Source: Peromyscus leucopus (lineage: Eukaryota; Chordata; Mammalia; Rodentia; Cricetidae). Taken from it: a stretch of 64,000 bases of DNA. Positions 9,786-20,909 of the stretch are shown here, piece after piece. The notes beneath the pieces are model-generated. The model searched no databases. It was given only the letters and a program-made list of their open reading frames with translations, and was not told the DNA's origin. Both the position numbers and the translations under genes were made by a program. The stretch spans positions 112,403,740 through 112,467,739 of the forward strand of contig NC_051064.1 in the NCBI RefSeq assembly GCF_004664715.2, read 5' to 3'. The first letter of the stretch is position 1. Each line of letters opens with the position of its first letter.

Positions 9786-10560
9786 GCTGCTTTGGGTCAG
9801 ATTTCCGTCTCTTAGGACCCAGTTTTCAGTAACCTTTGTACTTCTCTCACTGCCACCAGCACATTTTCTGCTGCCTCAGGCATGACCCTGCAGTTCAAGG
9901 AGGCCCCTCGGATTCAGCCTGCTCCAGGGCTGGCGGCCTTTCTCGGTCCACTTCCCTCTGGGAGGCACACGGCCCTCCTGCCCTCCATCTGCCATGGAGC
10001 TTGGATCTTACACCCCAGGGACTCTGAGATGGGGATCTGGGCCCTGTCTAGCAGTTTCTCCACCCTGTTCTTGCCTGAGCTTGTTGTCACAGCTGCTTCT
10101 GACAGGACAGGGCTTTTCTTCCAGATACCGACATCCTCCAGAGGATTTAATATAGATCTGATAATATTTTTCAAAATAACTATTTTCAAAAATATAGATG
10201 TTTAGCACAAAAAACTTTGAAGTTATGGATGTATGAAGGAAAAAAGCCCAAAGTTCTCATTTTCCCCAGTCCAGAGACAGTTGTGCAGTGTTTATTGAAT
10301 TGCTTCTAGGTTTTGTGCTCTTTTGTTGATTGATTGGTTTGATTTTGTACTTGATATTTTATCATCTTTGGTCTCTGACAATAACACTGAAAATTTCCCT
10401 TCTTTTCCACATAGAGAACTAAATTTTGTTTAATGTTTTTTGTTTGTATATTTTCTTAAAAATGTGATTTTGTTTTATATGAACATATTTTTATTTATGT
10501 GACATTATTTAAATTTCATTTTTTATATTCAATCTTTTCTCTGAGCACTGTTTTGTGAGG
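9786..10560. other. Repeat-free stretch
   Basis: 9836-10160 is GC-moderate with overlapping open frames on both strands. 10160-10560 is AT-rich. Nothing identifiable as a gene. Confidence 0.45.
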
Positions 10561-10639
10561 GTTTTAAATTTTTTTAATTTATTATAATTTTATATGTGTG
10601 CGCATGATGTGCTTGGGGGCATGTCACAGTATGTATGTG

Positions 10640-10787
10640 ATTCCCAGCACCCATACAGCCCCTGACAACTATCTGTCATTCCCGTTCCAGGGGATCTGAT
10701 GCCCTCTTCTGGCCTCTGATGGCACTGTATATGCGTGGTGCACAAACAACCATGTAGGAAAGACAGACACTTGTACAAATACATAAA
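10640..10787 (+). mobile_element. B2 SINE, 5'-truncated
   Basis: gattcccagcacccatacag ... tctgatgccctcttctggcc, tail acataaaaaataaat. Confidence 0.75.
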
Positions 10788-10802
10788 AAATAAATAAGTC
10801 TT

Positions 10803-10965
10803 GCCAGGTGTGGTGGCAGATGCCTTTAATTCCAGAACTCTGGAAGCAGAGGCAGGTGGATCTCTGTGAGTTTGAGGTCAGTCTGGTCTGCAGAGTGAGT
10901 TCCAAGACAGCCAGGACTATGTAGAGAGACCCTATCTCAAAACGATAAAACAAAACAAAACCCCA
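10803..10965 (+). mobile_element. B1 SINE in a B2 tail, 15-bp TSD
   Basis: Sense B1 (gccaggtgtggtggcagatg) flanked by perfect aaataaataagtctt copies at 10788-10802 and 10966-10980. The target is the A-rich tail of the B2. Confidence 0.95.
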
Positions 10966-11074
10966 AAATAAATAAGTCTTTAAGAAGAACATTTAGTTCT
11001 ACTATTGTAAAAGTGACAAACATCCTTATAACAAAAGACAGGTTCAAAAGAGAAAAAAAATAAGATTTTTTTTT

Positions 11075-11222
11075 TTTTATTTCGAGACAGGGTTTCTCTG
11101 TGTAGCTTTGCGCCTTTCCTGGAACTCACTTGGTAGCCCAGGCTGGCCTCGAACTCATAGAGATCTGCCTGTCTCTGCTTCCCGAGTGCTGGGATTAAAG
11201 GTGTGCACCACCACCGCCTGGC
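11075..11222 (-). mobile_element. B1 SINE, young
   Basis: Cricetid-type B1, cgagacagggtttctctgtg ... caccaccaccgcctggc. Flanked by aagatttttt repeats. Confidence 0.9.
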
Positions 11223-11248
11223 AAGATTTTTTAAAATTGAAGTTATAT

Positions 11249-11330
11249 TATTTAGAAGATTGAGGCAGAAGAATTAGGAATTCAAAAACAGTCTGGACTC
11301 TATCTCAAAATACCAATAGACATACAGACA
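11249..11330 (+). mobile_element. B1/B4 fragment
   Basis: attgaggcagaagaattagg ... actctatctcaaaatacc. Confidence 0.45.
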
Positions 11331-11551
11331 GACAGATACAAGATCATTCTGAAATGAAGGCTAAAAAATTAAAGAAAACTGTTTTTGCACTTCAGCTCAG
11401 TGAGCAATGGGCAATCAAGTAGAAATGTGGTTGAACAAAGGAGAATAGATCAAGAGGGCCAGTTCAACCCTGCTGTCTGTTCAGATTCTCCTTGGAGTCT
11501 CATGTAAGGTGTAGGATGAAGTGTTTATGTCTTATTATCAGATAAATTATC

Positions 11552-11889
11552 TGTGGAATACTCTTTTACAATGTGGCTCTAATTGTTTAATAAAGAAGCT
11601 GACTGGCCAATAGCTGAACAGGATAAGATTAGGTGGGAGAGCCAAACTAAGAATGATGGGAAGAAGAAAAGCAGAGTCAGAGGAATCACCAGAGACAAGA
11701 GAGAAGCCAGATGGACATGCCGTACTGAGAAAAGTACCAAGCTACATGGCAAAGCACAGATAATGGGTTAATTTCAATGCAAGAGTTAGCTAATATCGAG
11801 CCTGAGCTATTGGCTGAGCATTTATAATTAATATTAAGCCTTTGTGTGGTTATTGGGAGCAGCTTGTAGGACAAAAACTTTCACCTACA
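11552..11889 (+). mobile_element. Solo LTR, ERVK-type, 6-bp TSD
   Basis: 338 bp, starting tgtggaatac and ending cctaca (TG...CA). It contains an early AATAAA (in gtttaataaagaagctg). The target duplication attatc is perfect at 11546-11551 and 11890-11895; six bases is typical of class II (ERVK) integration. It shares motifs with the LTRs near 41, 50.5, 53.6 and 60.2 kb, possibly the mys group of cricetids. Confidence 0.85.
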
Positions 11890-12149
11890 ATTATCCTTTA
11901 TAGGAGGGAAGGAGAAAGTTAGGCTAATATTTCTAGTTTCTATGACCCACTTTGAGAAATTCTTGTTTCAGTGACTAACTTCAAGGGAGAAAGGTGGAAG
12001 AGAGGAAGTTGGGAGAAGAGAAACTTGCTTCTAGGGTTCTTCCAATGTCCTTCAGTTTAAATTACTTGGCATAACAAAACACTATACTTGGTGGTACTGA
12101 TTTATAAGCCCCAGTACATCCACTTATTTTAGCATCTTCTTCTTATTAT

Positions 12150-12605
12150 TTTTTTCAAGGCAGGGTCTTTCTCTGTAGCCCAGGCTGGTTTTGAACTTAC
12201 AGGAATTCCACCTCAGTCTTCTGAGTGCTGGGAGAAAAGGTGTGAGCCACCATACTGACTTATTTTTTTTATATGTACTTACTTTTATTATTATTTATTT
12301 ATTTATTTATTTATTTTTGGTTTTTTGAAATAGAGTTTCTTTGTGTATAACCCTGGCTGTCCTGGAATTCACTCTGTAGAATAGGCTTGCCTAGAACTCA
12401 CAGAGATGTGCCTGCCTCTGCCTCCTTAACTGCTGGGATTAAAGGCCTGTGCCACCACCGCCAGGCTATCATCCCCAGTCTTGTTAATAATGTTGAGACG
12501 AGTCTCCCTAAGTTGCCCAGACTGGTCCAGAATTTGCAATGCTTTTTGCCTCAACTTCCTGAGAACCTGGAATTACAAGTGTGTGACACTACACTACACC
12601 TAGCT
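12150..12605 (-). mobile_element. Three antisense B1-type SINEs in a row
   Basis: 12150-12261 (caaggcagggtctttctctg), 12317-12467 (well preserved, with (TTTA)n tail) and 12485-12605 (cgagtctccctaagttgccc, diverged). Confidence 0.75.
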
Positions 12606-13335
12606 CATAATACTTTTTTCTCATGATGGCAGTCCTTAACTTCAGATTTCCACCACGAGTTCAAAGGTGTTCCTCTCTCTCTCGCTAGTTTGGAGGAAAA
12701 TAGACAGACAGACAAACCAAAACTCTAAGCTTGACTCTGAGTCAAATATCATCTGTTTATATTAATTCAATCACTATTGCTAAAGTGTTTGAACTCCAAA
12801 GAAAACACATGGTACCTTTATGAAAAGAAGAAAGAATTAAAACCAAGAAATCATGATACATGTCTACTTCTTTAATATTGAACAAACTTAGAGTCAGTTC
12901 ATCTTTTTAAAAGCAACAATAATGCAATAAAGGGGTAATGCGAAGAGTAAATTATATATCAGATATGACTGTCCCTCAAGAATTATGAAGATTGTTATTC
13001 TCACTTTTGCATGTATTATGCAGTATGACTTTCCTGTGTTTATTTGCTGGTATTTGCCCATACCTCTAGTAGGTGCTTTTCTATCTTCCTCTTGAATTGT
13101 GCTGAGAATAATGAATGGGTGGGATGTCAGGGTAGTATGTGAGCTGGATGTTGGCTTCTATCCAGAGTTCTTAAGTCAGAGCCCAGGTAACTCGTTAATA
13201 AATTCTCCAAGTTTGATCCAGTGGTCTATAACCGAGCCTCAATTTCTTCACTACCTTCAGTTAGATATCCAGGAAGTTAAACTGGGTTGCAATGTCTTTG
13301 CCTAAAAAAGGGAGGCCATAAGAACTCCATCTTAA
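12606..13335. other. Repeat-free stretch
   Basis: AT-rich with a short TCTC run near 12675. No exon or known element seen. Confidence 0.5.
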
Positions 13336-13488
13336 AGCCAAGAGTGGTGGTGCACGCCTTTAATCCCAGCACTTGGGAGGCAGATGTAGGTGGATCTCTG
13401 TGAGTTTGAGGCCAGCCTGCTCTACAAAGCAAGTTCCAGAACAGCTAGGGCTGTTACTCAGAGAAACCCTGTCTTGAAAAAAAAAAAT
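13336..13488 (+). mobile_element. B1 SINE with diverged TSD
   Basis: ccaagagtggtggtgcacgc ... aaccctgtcttg plus poly-A. Flanks agaactccatcttaaag and agaattctatcttagag agree at 14 of 17. Confidence 0.85.
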
Positions 13489-13619
13489 ACAGAATTCTAT
13501 CTTAGAGTTGTGGTAATATTAAATAAGATATAAAGCCTTAGCCTAGGAAAAGATCTCAAGCTCAAATGTAAGTTCAAATTTCCTTTTTTTAATTAAATTT
13601 TTACCATTTTAAAATTTTT

Positions 13620-13892
13620 TTTATAAATAATAAAATAACAGTAACATATATAATTATATATAATAACATAATAAAAATATAAATAAAAATAATAAAATAC
13701 TATTTTCCGCATGTATATTTTCTGCACCATGTGTATACCTAGTACCTGTAGAGGCCAGAAGAGGGCAGTGGATTCCCTGGAACTGGAGTTCCAGACATCT
13801 GTGTGCCACCATGTGGGTGCTGGGAATCAAACTTGGTTTCTCTGGGAGAGCAACCCAGGCTAGAAAACTCTGAGCCATCCCTCTAACCACAG
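13620..13892 (-). mobile_element. B2 SINE with AT-rich tail
   Basis: Long AATAAT/ATATA-rich tail at 13620-13705, then antisense B2 body gaggccagaagagggcagtg ... gagccatccctctaacc. Confidence 0.8.
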
Positions 13893-13925
13893 TTCAATTA
13901 TTTTTTTTAAATTGAACATATACTG

Positions 13926-14050
13926 TTTGGGCATGGTGGCACATACCTGTACTCCCAGTACTTGAGAGGCAGAGGCAAGAGGATCAGAAGTTCATGGCCA
14001 GCCTGGACTGCATGAGACCCTATAGAAAAATACCAACCCTGAACCGTCAA
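13926..14050 (+). mobile_element. B1/B4-type SINE
   Basis: tgggcatggtggcacatacc ... tgcatgagaccctatag. Confidence 0.65.
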
Positions 14051-14065
14051 ACAGTACAAAACACC

Positions 14066-14381
14066 TGTAGTGGGCAGCCATTCCAGCTTGGATCTGGAAG
14101 TTCCAACCCCCATTGAGACTCTGGCAACTGTCACGTAGGCGGGGCCAGGGGAGAGGCCTGGAGACCCCAGAGCTGGATGGGCCAGCGGTCGCTCTGTGCA
14201 CTCTCTCTGTGCCGTGACACTGAACGGTGGAGGTTGGCCAAGCAGAGCTCCAAAGAACACCGCTGGGCTGCGATACACCTTCCCCAGACCCTGCGACCTA
14301 CCTTTCACTTAATTTGTGAGTTACGCCATTAAATAAATATCCTTTTAACTACGTGGAGTGGCCAAAATAATTTCACCAATA
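14066..14381 (+). mobile_element. Solo LTR, TGTAGTGG family
   Basis: 316 bp, starting tgtagtgggcagccattcc and ending ttcaccaata. AATAAA in 'ttaaataaatatcc' near the 3' end. Same family as the inverted copy at 46069-46388, which fixes the boundaries. Flanks aacacc and aacatt agree at 4 of 6, as expected for an aged 6-bp duplication. The central part is GC-rich. Confidence 0.8.
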
Positions 14382-14869
14382 AACATTACTTTCCTTTCTG
14401 CTGTCTTATAACTCAGAGGAAAGCTCTCTGTCAGCTTGGAGAATAACTATTGTCGGAGAATACCCTGTGTCTTCAGAACTGATGAAAGGACCTTGAACAC
14501 TCACCAATAGGACGTGGTCTCCTGAAAGAAATCCTGTTCCTTATTGGCAACTGGAGTTGATAATTGTGCTGCTTCTCACATAGGAAGGATTTGGACTCAG
14601 ACTAAACTGAAGACCGTGTATACCTGCTGGGTTTCCTGGAATAGGGATAAGCTATAAGCTTCTAAGGACTCCAGGAATTCGGTAAAAACAGCCTCATTTT
14701 ACAGATAGGGAAATGGAGAGTAAGAAATGAATTGACTTGATGTAGGTAACAAAGCTTATCAAGAGATAACAGACAGGACAAGCAGCAGGGTGCTTGCCTG
14801 GTACACGTGAAATCCTTAGCAATGAGGAGAGAGAAGGGAGGCAGTCTAATGTAAGAATGTTCAAATGGA
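14382..14869. other. Repeat-free stretch
   Basis: No element or gene recognised. Confidence 0.5.
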
Positions 14870-15075
14870 CTTTGGGGTCGGATGAACATAAATTAGGATC
14901 CCAGTATGGCCATTTATTAGACCTTGAACTTTGGTCTAGTGACCTGATTTTTTTAAATTTCAGTTTCCATATGTGTTGAGTGGGGAATTATGTTAGCTGC
15001 TGCACACAGGTGTTGTGAGGTTTAGAGAGCACATGTGACACCAAGTAACTGGCACATGATTGGTACGCCATAGAT
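14870..15075 (+). mobile_element. MIR SINE
   Basis: ggatcccagtatggccattt ... gaggtttagagagcacatgt plus the tail ggcacatgattggtacgcc. A near full-length MIR. Confidence 0.7.
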
Positions 15076-15290
15076 GGTCAGCTACTTAAGAAGCCATATG
15101 CTAAGAGCCCAGAAAGCTGCCTCCAGGAAGCTCCCATCTCCAGAGCTCCTCTAAAGCAGCTCACCATACATTTACTTGCTTATTCTTATAACCCCTTTGG
15201 GATGATTCAAAATGACCCTACCAGGAAGAGGATGAGGCAGCAAGATATGCCGGAGTGGAGAGACCTGACATCCAGTAGGGGCTCTTCTTT

Positions 15291-15371
<81 letters not shown>

Positions 15372-15391
15372 GAGACAGAGAGAGAGACAGA

Positions 15392-15423
<32 letters not shown>

Positions 15424-15438
15424 CAGAGAGAGAGAGAC

Positions 15439-15513
<75 letters not shown>
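15291..15513. repeat. Compound (TG)n(GA)n microsatellite
   Basis: About 41 bp of TG followed by about 180 bp of GA with regular GACAGAGA interruptions. It is 223 bp in all. Every long open frame here is a low-complexity translation of it. Confidence 0.97.
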
Positions 15514-16315
15514 CCTTGAGCCCTTGAGCCCTGCCTCAGTACAGGGAACACAAGGATGTGCCATTATTCATTTATTCTCAGCTAATGTTCTCCTTTGTTT
15601 AAGGGAAACAATGTTCTTTACCTCCTGCAGTTGCTGGAGAAATAAATCCATCTTGCACTTTAGAAACACTATATAACTATGCAGAGTTACAATTTGTGTT
15701 TACTATTCTTCCTGAGAGTGAAATGGACTCAGAGAGGGACTGAGTTCTGCTCCAGAGTTCAGCTTTTGGGGAACATGGGTCTTGGGTGAGGCCTGGTTAA
15801 TAAGTTGCTGCTGCTGCTGCTGCTGCACTGATACTCAAGTATCAGTCCCCGTGCCTGCAAACTCCCCATTCTTGGGAAAAGCAGTGCTCTGCAGATGCTC
15901 TCCACCCACATCCTGCCAGAAAACAGCTGCTTGGACTGGGCCTGGGAATAAACCCACAGGCAAGCGCCCCATGGGCTTGCCAATGACCTACAAATGCATT
16001 CTGGCTTCTTGAAAATGAGCTGGGCGAATCAATATTTCTCCCTCAGGAATCTGAATCAGGAACCATGAGCTGACTGAGGCAATTAGCAGCAATAAAAAGA
16101 TACAGCTAATAGGATGTGAAGAGAGGGACTATAAGGTGGATTAAGGGTGTACATGGGAGCAGATAGAATCTAGGTTATGAGAGACTAAAGTCAGGATTCA
16201 GAAAGTGTGAGTAAACAGAAGCTACGAAGTAGAAAACGATAGTGTATGTTTATGTAACAAATGATAGAGCTCCTTCCGTAACAGCAAATGGTGTTGGCCT
16301 CTGAGTACATAATGA
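15514..16315. other. Repeat-poor stretch
   Basis: Only a seven-unit CTG tract (15806-15826) stands out. No gene seen. Confidence 0.5.
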
Positions 16316-16402
16316 TTTGAGGCCAGCCTGGTCTTTGGAGCTAGTCCCAAGACAGCCCAGGCTACACAGAGAAACCTTGTCTCAAAAAACAAACAAATAA
16401 AA
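16316..16402 (+). mobile_element. B1 3' half
   Basis: ttgaggccagcctggtcttt ... aaaccttgtctcaaaaaac. Confidence 0.75.
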
Positions 16403-16566
16403 AGAGTGATTGAGACATAGCGTTTGTCTCGTAGCACTTAATTTTGGTGGGGAAGAGAAACAAGGCAAGTAAACACATGATTGCAAATTGCTAGGGGCCA
16501 AGAAGAAAATAAATGCAGGCCTGAGACAACCTACTAGGAAGGGACCTAATTAAGAATGGCCAGGGA

Positions 16567-16746
16567 AGGCCAGTGAGACGGCTTAACTGGTAAAGGTCCT
16601 GGCCACCACACTGGAAGACCCGAGTTTGCGTTCCATCTCCAGAATCCGCATGGTGGAAGGGCAGAACCAGCTCCTGAAAGTTGTCCTCTACCTCCAGACT
16701 CCTCACTGCGGTCCTTGAGTGCCCTCTTCCCAATAAATAAATAAAG
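16567..16746 (+). mobile_element. B3-type SINE
   Basis: gccagtgagacggcttaact head, gttgtcctctacctccagac body, (AATA)n tail. Confidence 0.7.
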
Positions 16747-17094
16747 GTTAAAAACATTTTAAAAAAAGAAAAGAGCAAAGGAGGGGAGGCCTCTCTGACT
16801 GGAAACTAAAATGAGGTCAGAGGACAAGATGGAACCAGTCACATGATGATCAGGGAGAGGGATATTTGAGAGAGACCCCGTGGTGGCTGGGGGCAGAGAA
16901 GCTGGGAGGGAAAGACACTTGCACAGAGCAAAGGAAAGGAAAGAAAAGGGGTGAGCTTGGAGGGGCCACTGGGAAGTAAGTCATCCAAGACCATGAGGAC
17001 TTTGGTAAGAAATTGAGAGCGTAGTTAGGGTATAGCGAGGAGCCAATATGGGGTGGTAAATAATCTTAAAGGCTAAGGAACTGGGTCAGCATGA
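16747..17094. other. Purine-rich unique stretch
   Basis: No repeat family or gene recognised. Confidence 0.4.
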
Positions 17095-17300
17095 CACTGG
17101 GCTCCACAGGTAAAGGTGCTTGCTGAGGAAGGCTGGCTACTGGAGGTCCATCCTTGAGACCAATGTAAAACTGGAAGAACCAGCTCCACGAAGTTGTCCT
17201 CTGACACACACACACAGACACACGCATGCACTCACACACACTATAGCAGGGCCCACCCCACATCACGTACACATACCTACAATAACAATACATTTTAAAA
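17095..17300 (+). mobile_element. B3 SINE with CA-rich middle
   Basis: gggctccacaggtaaaggtg ... agttgtcctctgacacacac; short CA run at 17205-17240. Confidence 0.65.
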
Positions 17301-17324
17301 AGTATTTAAAGGCTAAGGACTCAG

Positions 17325-17440
17325 TCAGGGTGGACACCTACGTTCTAAGTTCTATCATTTATCAAATGTGTGACCTTGGATAAATTTCTTAATCTTTCTG
17401 TGCTCTACAAAATTGAGGTAGATTCAAGTTTTACTTCATG
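17325..17440 (+). mobile_element. MIR fragment
   Basis: tcaaatgtgtgaccttggat ... aatctttctgtgctctac is MIR core sequence. Confidence 0.6.
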
Positions 17441-17504
17441 GAGTTGTAGAAATTTTAGATACCTAAGAATTATATAGTGCTATTATTATTTATCATTATT
17501 GTTG

Positions 17505-17752
17505 TTACAGAGTCTTGTTTTGTAGCTAAGGCTGGCCTCATACTCAATCCTCCTGCCTCAGCCTTCTGAGTTCTGGGATTACAGGTATATGCTTCCATGA
17601 TGGTTAAGTACACAATTTTTTTTTTCTTCTTGAGAAAGTTTCTCTGTATAGTCTTGGCTGTCCTGGAACTGCAGACCAGGCTGGCTTTGAACTCATAGGG
17701 ATCTACCTGTCTCTGCCTCCAGAGTGCTGGGATTAAAGGCATGTGCCGGCCA
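17505..17752 (-). mobile_element. Two antisense B1 SINEs
   Basis: 17505-17605 half copy (gtagctaaggctggcctcat); 17617-17752 fuller copy (gagaaagtttctctgtatag). Confidence 0.75.
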
Positions 17753-18637
17753 GCACTGTAGCTATTATACAGAGAATGGATTTGTGGGAAATGAAAAGGA
17801 GGAGTGCCCGAGGGGAGGCCAGTTATACAGAGAATGAGTATTCTGAAATCATGTGGAATTAAGGGTGGTAGTGAGGCAGGCAGGCATGTCTAATTGGACA
17901 TAATTTGGGATCGAAATGTTGATTTTGCAGGTCGGTTGGGTATTGTAGCTGAGGGAAGGAGAGGAATCAAAAACAGCTCACAGGGTTCTGGCTGAAGCAA
18001 GGAAGCGAATGGCTGGCATTGACTTCGAGGAGGGGTCTTGGGAGGAGCAGGGCTGTAGAGAAATGAGAAGTTCTAGTTTAGACATTTTAAACTTGAGAGC
18101 CCATGAGAAATGCATGTGGACGTCAGCACACAACTGCTTATAAGTTTTGAAACCAGGAAAAGTCTGGGATGAAGGTGTGAATTTTGAAGTCACTGGCAAG
18201 CCAGCCTCTGAAGACAGAAATAGTTGAGACTCTCGATGAAGACAGAGGGAAGTGAAGGGAGCCACGGAGAGGCCCGAGGAATGGTAAATCTCAGAGTAGG
18301 TGAATAGAAAAGGGGAGTAAGGAGAAGCCGTGAGAGAAGAGAAAGTGAGAGGCGGCAGCTGCCAGACACAAGAGTGGAGTGGAGAGTGTTTCAGGAAAAT
18401 CTGCGCCCTCAGCTGATGTTGCAAGGGAGCCAAAGAGGTAAGAACACCATTGAAGTTCATGCATGGGGAGGGGCTGAGCAAGAACCACAATTAACAGGCA
18501 CTTTCTCTGTGTGCTTCCCCACACTGTGGTAGGAGCTGGTCTGCTCCACCACACTGTCCCCCATTATAACAAACTGAGACCCTGAAACACTGGGCCAATA
18601 TAAATCCTCCCAACCTTAAACAACAAACAAAAAAGGC
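17753..18637. other. Repeat-free stretch
   Basis: The longest featureless part between 12 and 20 kb. A 170-codon antisense frame (17978-18490) has no domain or codon pattern I recognise. Confidence 0.45.
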
Positions 18638-18738
18638 ACCCGTGACATGGCTCCGTGGGTAAAGGCGCTTGTCACCAAGTCTGATGTTCTACCTTAGATC
18701 CTGGGACCCACGTAGTGGAAGGAGCGAACCAGTTCAAA
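18638..18738 (+). mobile_element. B3 5' part
   Basis: gtgacatggctccgtgggta ... tgggacccacgtagtggaag. Confidence 0.6.
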
Positions 18739-18776
18739 ACAATTAGGTACTAGGATGAATAAGAAGTGTTTCTTTT

Positions 18777-18957
18777 TTAAAAAATATATTTTATTTTATT
18801 TTTATATGCATTTGTGTTTTTTGCCATGAGTGTCAGGGTCCCCTGAAACTGGAGTTACAGACAGGTGTGAGCTGCCATGTGGGTGCTGGGAATTGAACTC
18901 GGGTCCTCTGGAAGAAGAGTCAGCACTCTTAACCCCTGAGCCATCTCTCCAGCCCTG
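18777..18957 (-). mobile_element. B2 SINE, 14-bp TSD
   Basis: Antisense B2 ending gagccatctctccagccctg. Flanks gaagtgtttctttt are perfect at 18763-18776 and 18958-18971. Confidence 0.95.
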
Positions 18958-18979
18958 GAAGTGTTTCTTTTGACAGCAC

Positions 18980-19053
18980 ATGTGTTAAAAAACAAAACAA
19001 AACAGAACAGAACAATAAAAATAAATTAATTAATTAATTAAAAAAAAAAAAAC
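18980..19053. repeat. A-rich (AAAAC)n/(ATTA)n
   Basis: Low-complexity A-rich run. Confidence 0.85.
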
Positions 19054-19191
19054 AGGCATAACGCCTACCATCCAATGACACTCAGATTTGTAGAACATTC
19101 TATGCACCATTTGCAGAAATTTGAATTTGGGGACAATACTAACTTTTACATATTCAAGGTGAAAACTAAATCAACAAGAATGAGTATCTTA

Positions 19192-19340
19192 AGCCAAGTA
19201 TGGTGGGTGGCACACATCTTTAGTTCCAGAACTCAAAGGGCAGAAAAAGCAGGCAGCTCTCTGTGAGTTAGAGGCCAGTCTAGGTTACATAGTAAATTTG
19301 GGGCCAGTCAGGGCTACACAGTGAGATCTTGTCAAAAAGA
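19192..19340 (+). mobile_element. B1 SINE, diverged
   Basis: gccaagtatggtgggtggca ... agtgagatcttgtc. Confidence 0.65.
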
Positions 19341-19934
19341 ATATGTATCTTGAAACTTAATATCAACAGAAACAAATGAATTTAACTACATTTAAATACA
19401 TGATACAATGACTTTGAAGGGAAGGAAGACCAATCCACGTATTTGTTTCAATGCAGTACTTTCAATATATACATACCTGTACTCAAAAACAAAACCGCAA
19501 ACAAATCCTGAACCCTATTTAGTGAGTTATTTTGGCAATGGAATCAATGCAGCGATTCTGAAACTATTTTGTGCACTACAACATTGAGTAAACAAAGACA
19601 TTGGTGTTATTGGGAGCCAGAGTGGTCGTTGTGGGAAAAGAGAGATGCAAATAAAGAAAAAACCCTAAGGGGTTTAGAATTAGAAGTACCGGTGATGAAT
19701 TCATGATTAAACACAGTTAACTAAATTAAATTGCCATTTCAACCCCCTTAGCTTTGTTTATTAAAAGGGCCTAGAAGCAATTATACACTCAGGAGCAATG
19801 AATATATCCTGTGCTCAGATCTTGGTTTCTAAACATCCATTCTAACCATACAGGAAGTTCTTGGGAGAAATGGCTGATGCTGACTTCCAGAAATAGGCAA
19901 TGAAAGTACAAGATGAACCCAAGACAACTTATTA
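19341..19934. other. Repeat-free stretch
   Basis: AT-rich; nothing recognised. Confidence 0.5.
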
Positions 19935-19947
19935 AGAAAGCAAGGAG

Positions 19948-20156
19948 AACACTGGGCGTGGTGGAGCACACCTTTAATCCCAGCACTCGGGAGGCAGAGG
20001 GAGGTGAGGCAGGTGGATCTCTGTGAGTTTGAGGCCAGCCTGGTTTACAGAGGGAGTTCCAGGACAAGCTCCAAAGCTACACAGAGAAACCCTGTCTCAA
20101 AAAACCATTTTTTTTTTTTAAGAAGGAGGAGGAGGAGAAGGAGGAGGAGGAGGAGG
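19948..20156 (+). mobile_element. B1 SINE with (GGA)n tail, 13-bp TSD
   Basis: B1 (gggcgtggtggagcacacc) whose tail runs into a T-rich run and a GGA/GAA microsatellite. The pair agaaagcaaggag at 19935-19947 and 20157-20169 brackets the SINE and its tail, so the microsatellite arose inside the insertion. Confidence 0.9.
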
Positions 20157-20356
20157 AGAAAGCAAGGAGGTGCCGAGATAAAAAAGATGCAGAAGGCAGC
20201 TTGAAGGATTTCTTATTACTCAACATTGGAACAAGTTAAATAATTAAAAAAAATGCAGTGAAAGTGATAAGTTATAACCTAGTAAATAAAAGAAGAATCC
20301 ACTTGTTTATACTGACGACAATATATAAACATATAAATACATGAGAAAAGGGATAG

Positions 20357-20490
20357 ATAGGGAGGCATGGTGCTACATACCTATAACCCCAGCACTCTGA
20401 AGATGCAAGCTGGAGGACTAAGAGTTGAAAGTCATCCTTGGCTATGTAGTACATTTGAAGCCAGCATGGGCCACATGAAAGCCGAGGGTC
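20357..20490 (+). mobile_element. B1/B4-type SINE
   Basis: ggaggcatggtgctacatac ... agccagcatgggccacatg. Confidence 0.55.
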
Positions 20491-20721
20491 GGGGAGAGAG
20501 GAGACTCTCTTACTCGTAGTAAAATGCCACCTAAAATTGTAAATGAAATGACAAAGTTATAGTTTCTGTCACCCATGTGGTGATTCAGTTGTAGCACTTC
20601 AAAATCAACCATACTCAGTCAGTATTACTGACTGCTCCCCTTCTCAAAAGAAAACACCAGTCTAATCACACAAAAGCATGGGACAAACTCCAATAGGGTT
20701 TTCCCCGACACTGGGCAAGTG

Positions 20722-20810
20722 TTGGGGTGTGGTGGTGCTTGTCTATAACCTCAGCATTTGGGAGACAGAGGCAGAATTGAAAGCTCACGGAAACAGTGTC
20801 TCAAAGACAC
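20722..20810 (+). mobile_element. B1 fragment
   Basis: ggggtgtggtggtgcttgtc ... aacagtgtctcaaag. Confidence 0.6.
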
Positions 20811-20826
20811 AAAAGTTAGTAAAATT

Positions 20827-20909
20827 GGGGTTGGGGATTTAGCTCAGTGGTAGAGTGCTTGCCTAGCAAGCACAAGGCCCTGGGTTCGGTCCTCAGCTCT
20901 GAGGGAAAA
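20827..20909 (+). mobile_element. ID SINE (BC1-type), intact, 16-bp TSD
   Basis: ggggttggggatttagctca carries box A (tagctcagtggtagagtg), and ggttcggtcctcag matches box B, as in tRNA-Ala-derived BC1/ID. Flanks aaaagttagtaaaatt are perfect at 20811-20826 and 20910-20925, so it is a recent insertion. It could be Pol III competent. Confidence 0.95.

Noticed and set aside
15172..15564. Ser-Leu or Arg-Glu repeat proteins
   Set aside because: Direct translations of the (TG)n(GA)n microsatellite.
17978..18490. 170-codon antisense frame in unique intergenic DNA
   Set aside because: No domain, splice context, CpG island or poly(A) signal. The length is within chance for a 64-kb window.
20827..20909. 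tRNA gene
   Set aside because: Box A and B are present, but the sequence is the tRNA-derived ID SINE with an A-rich tail and a target-site duplication. There is no cloverleaf.
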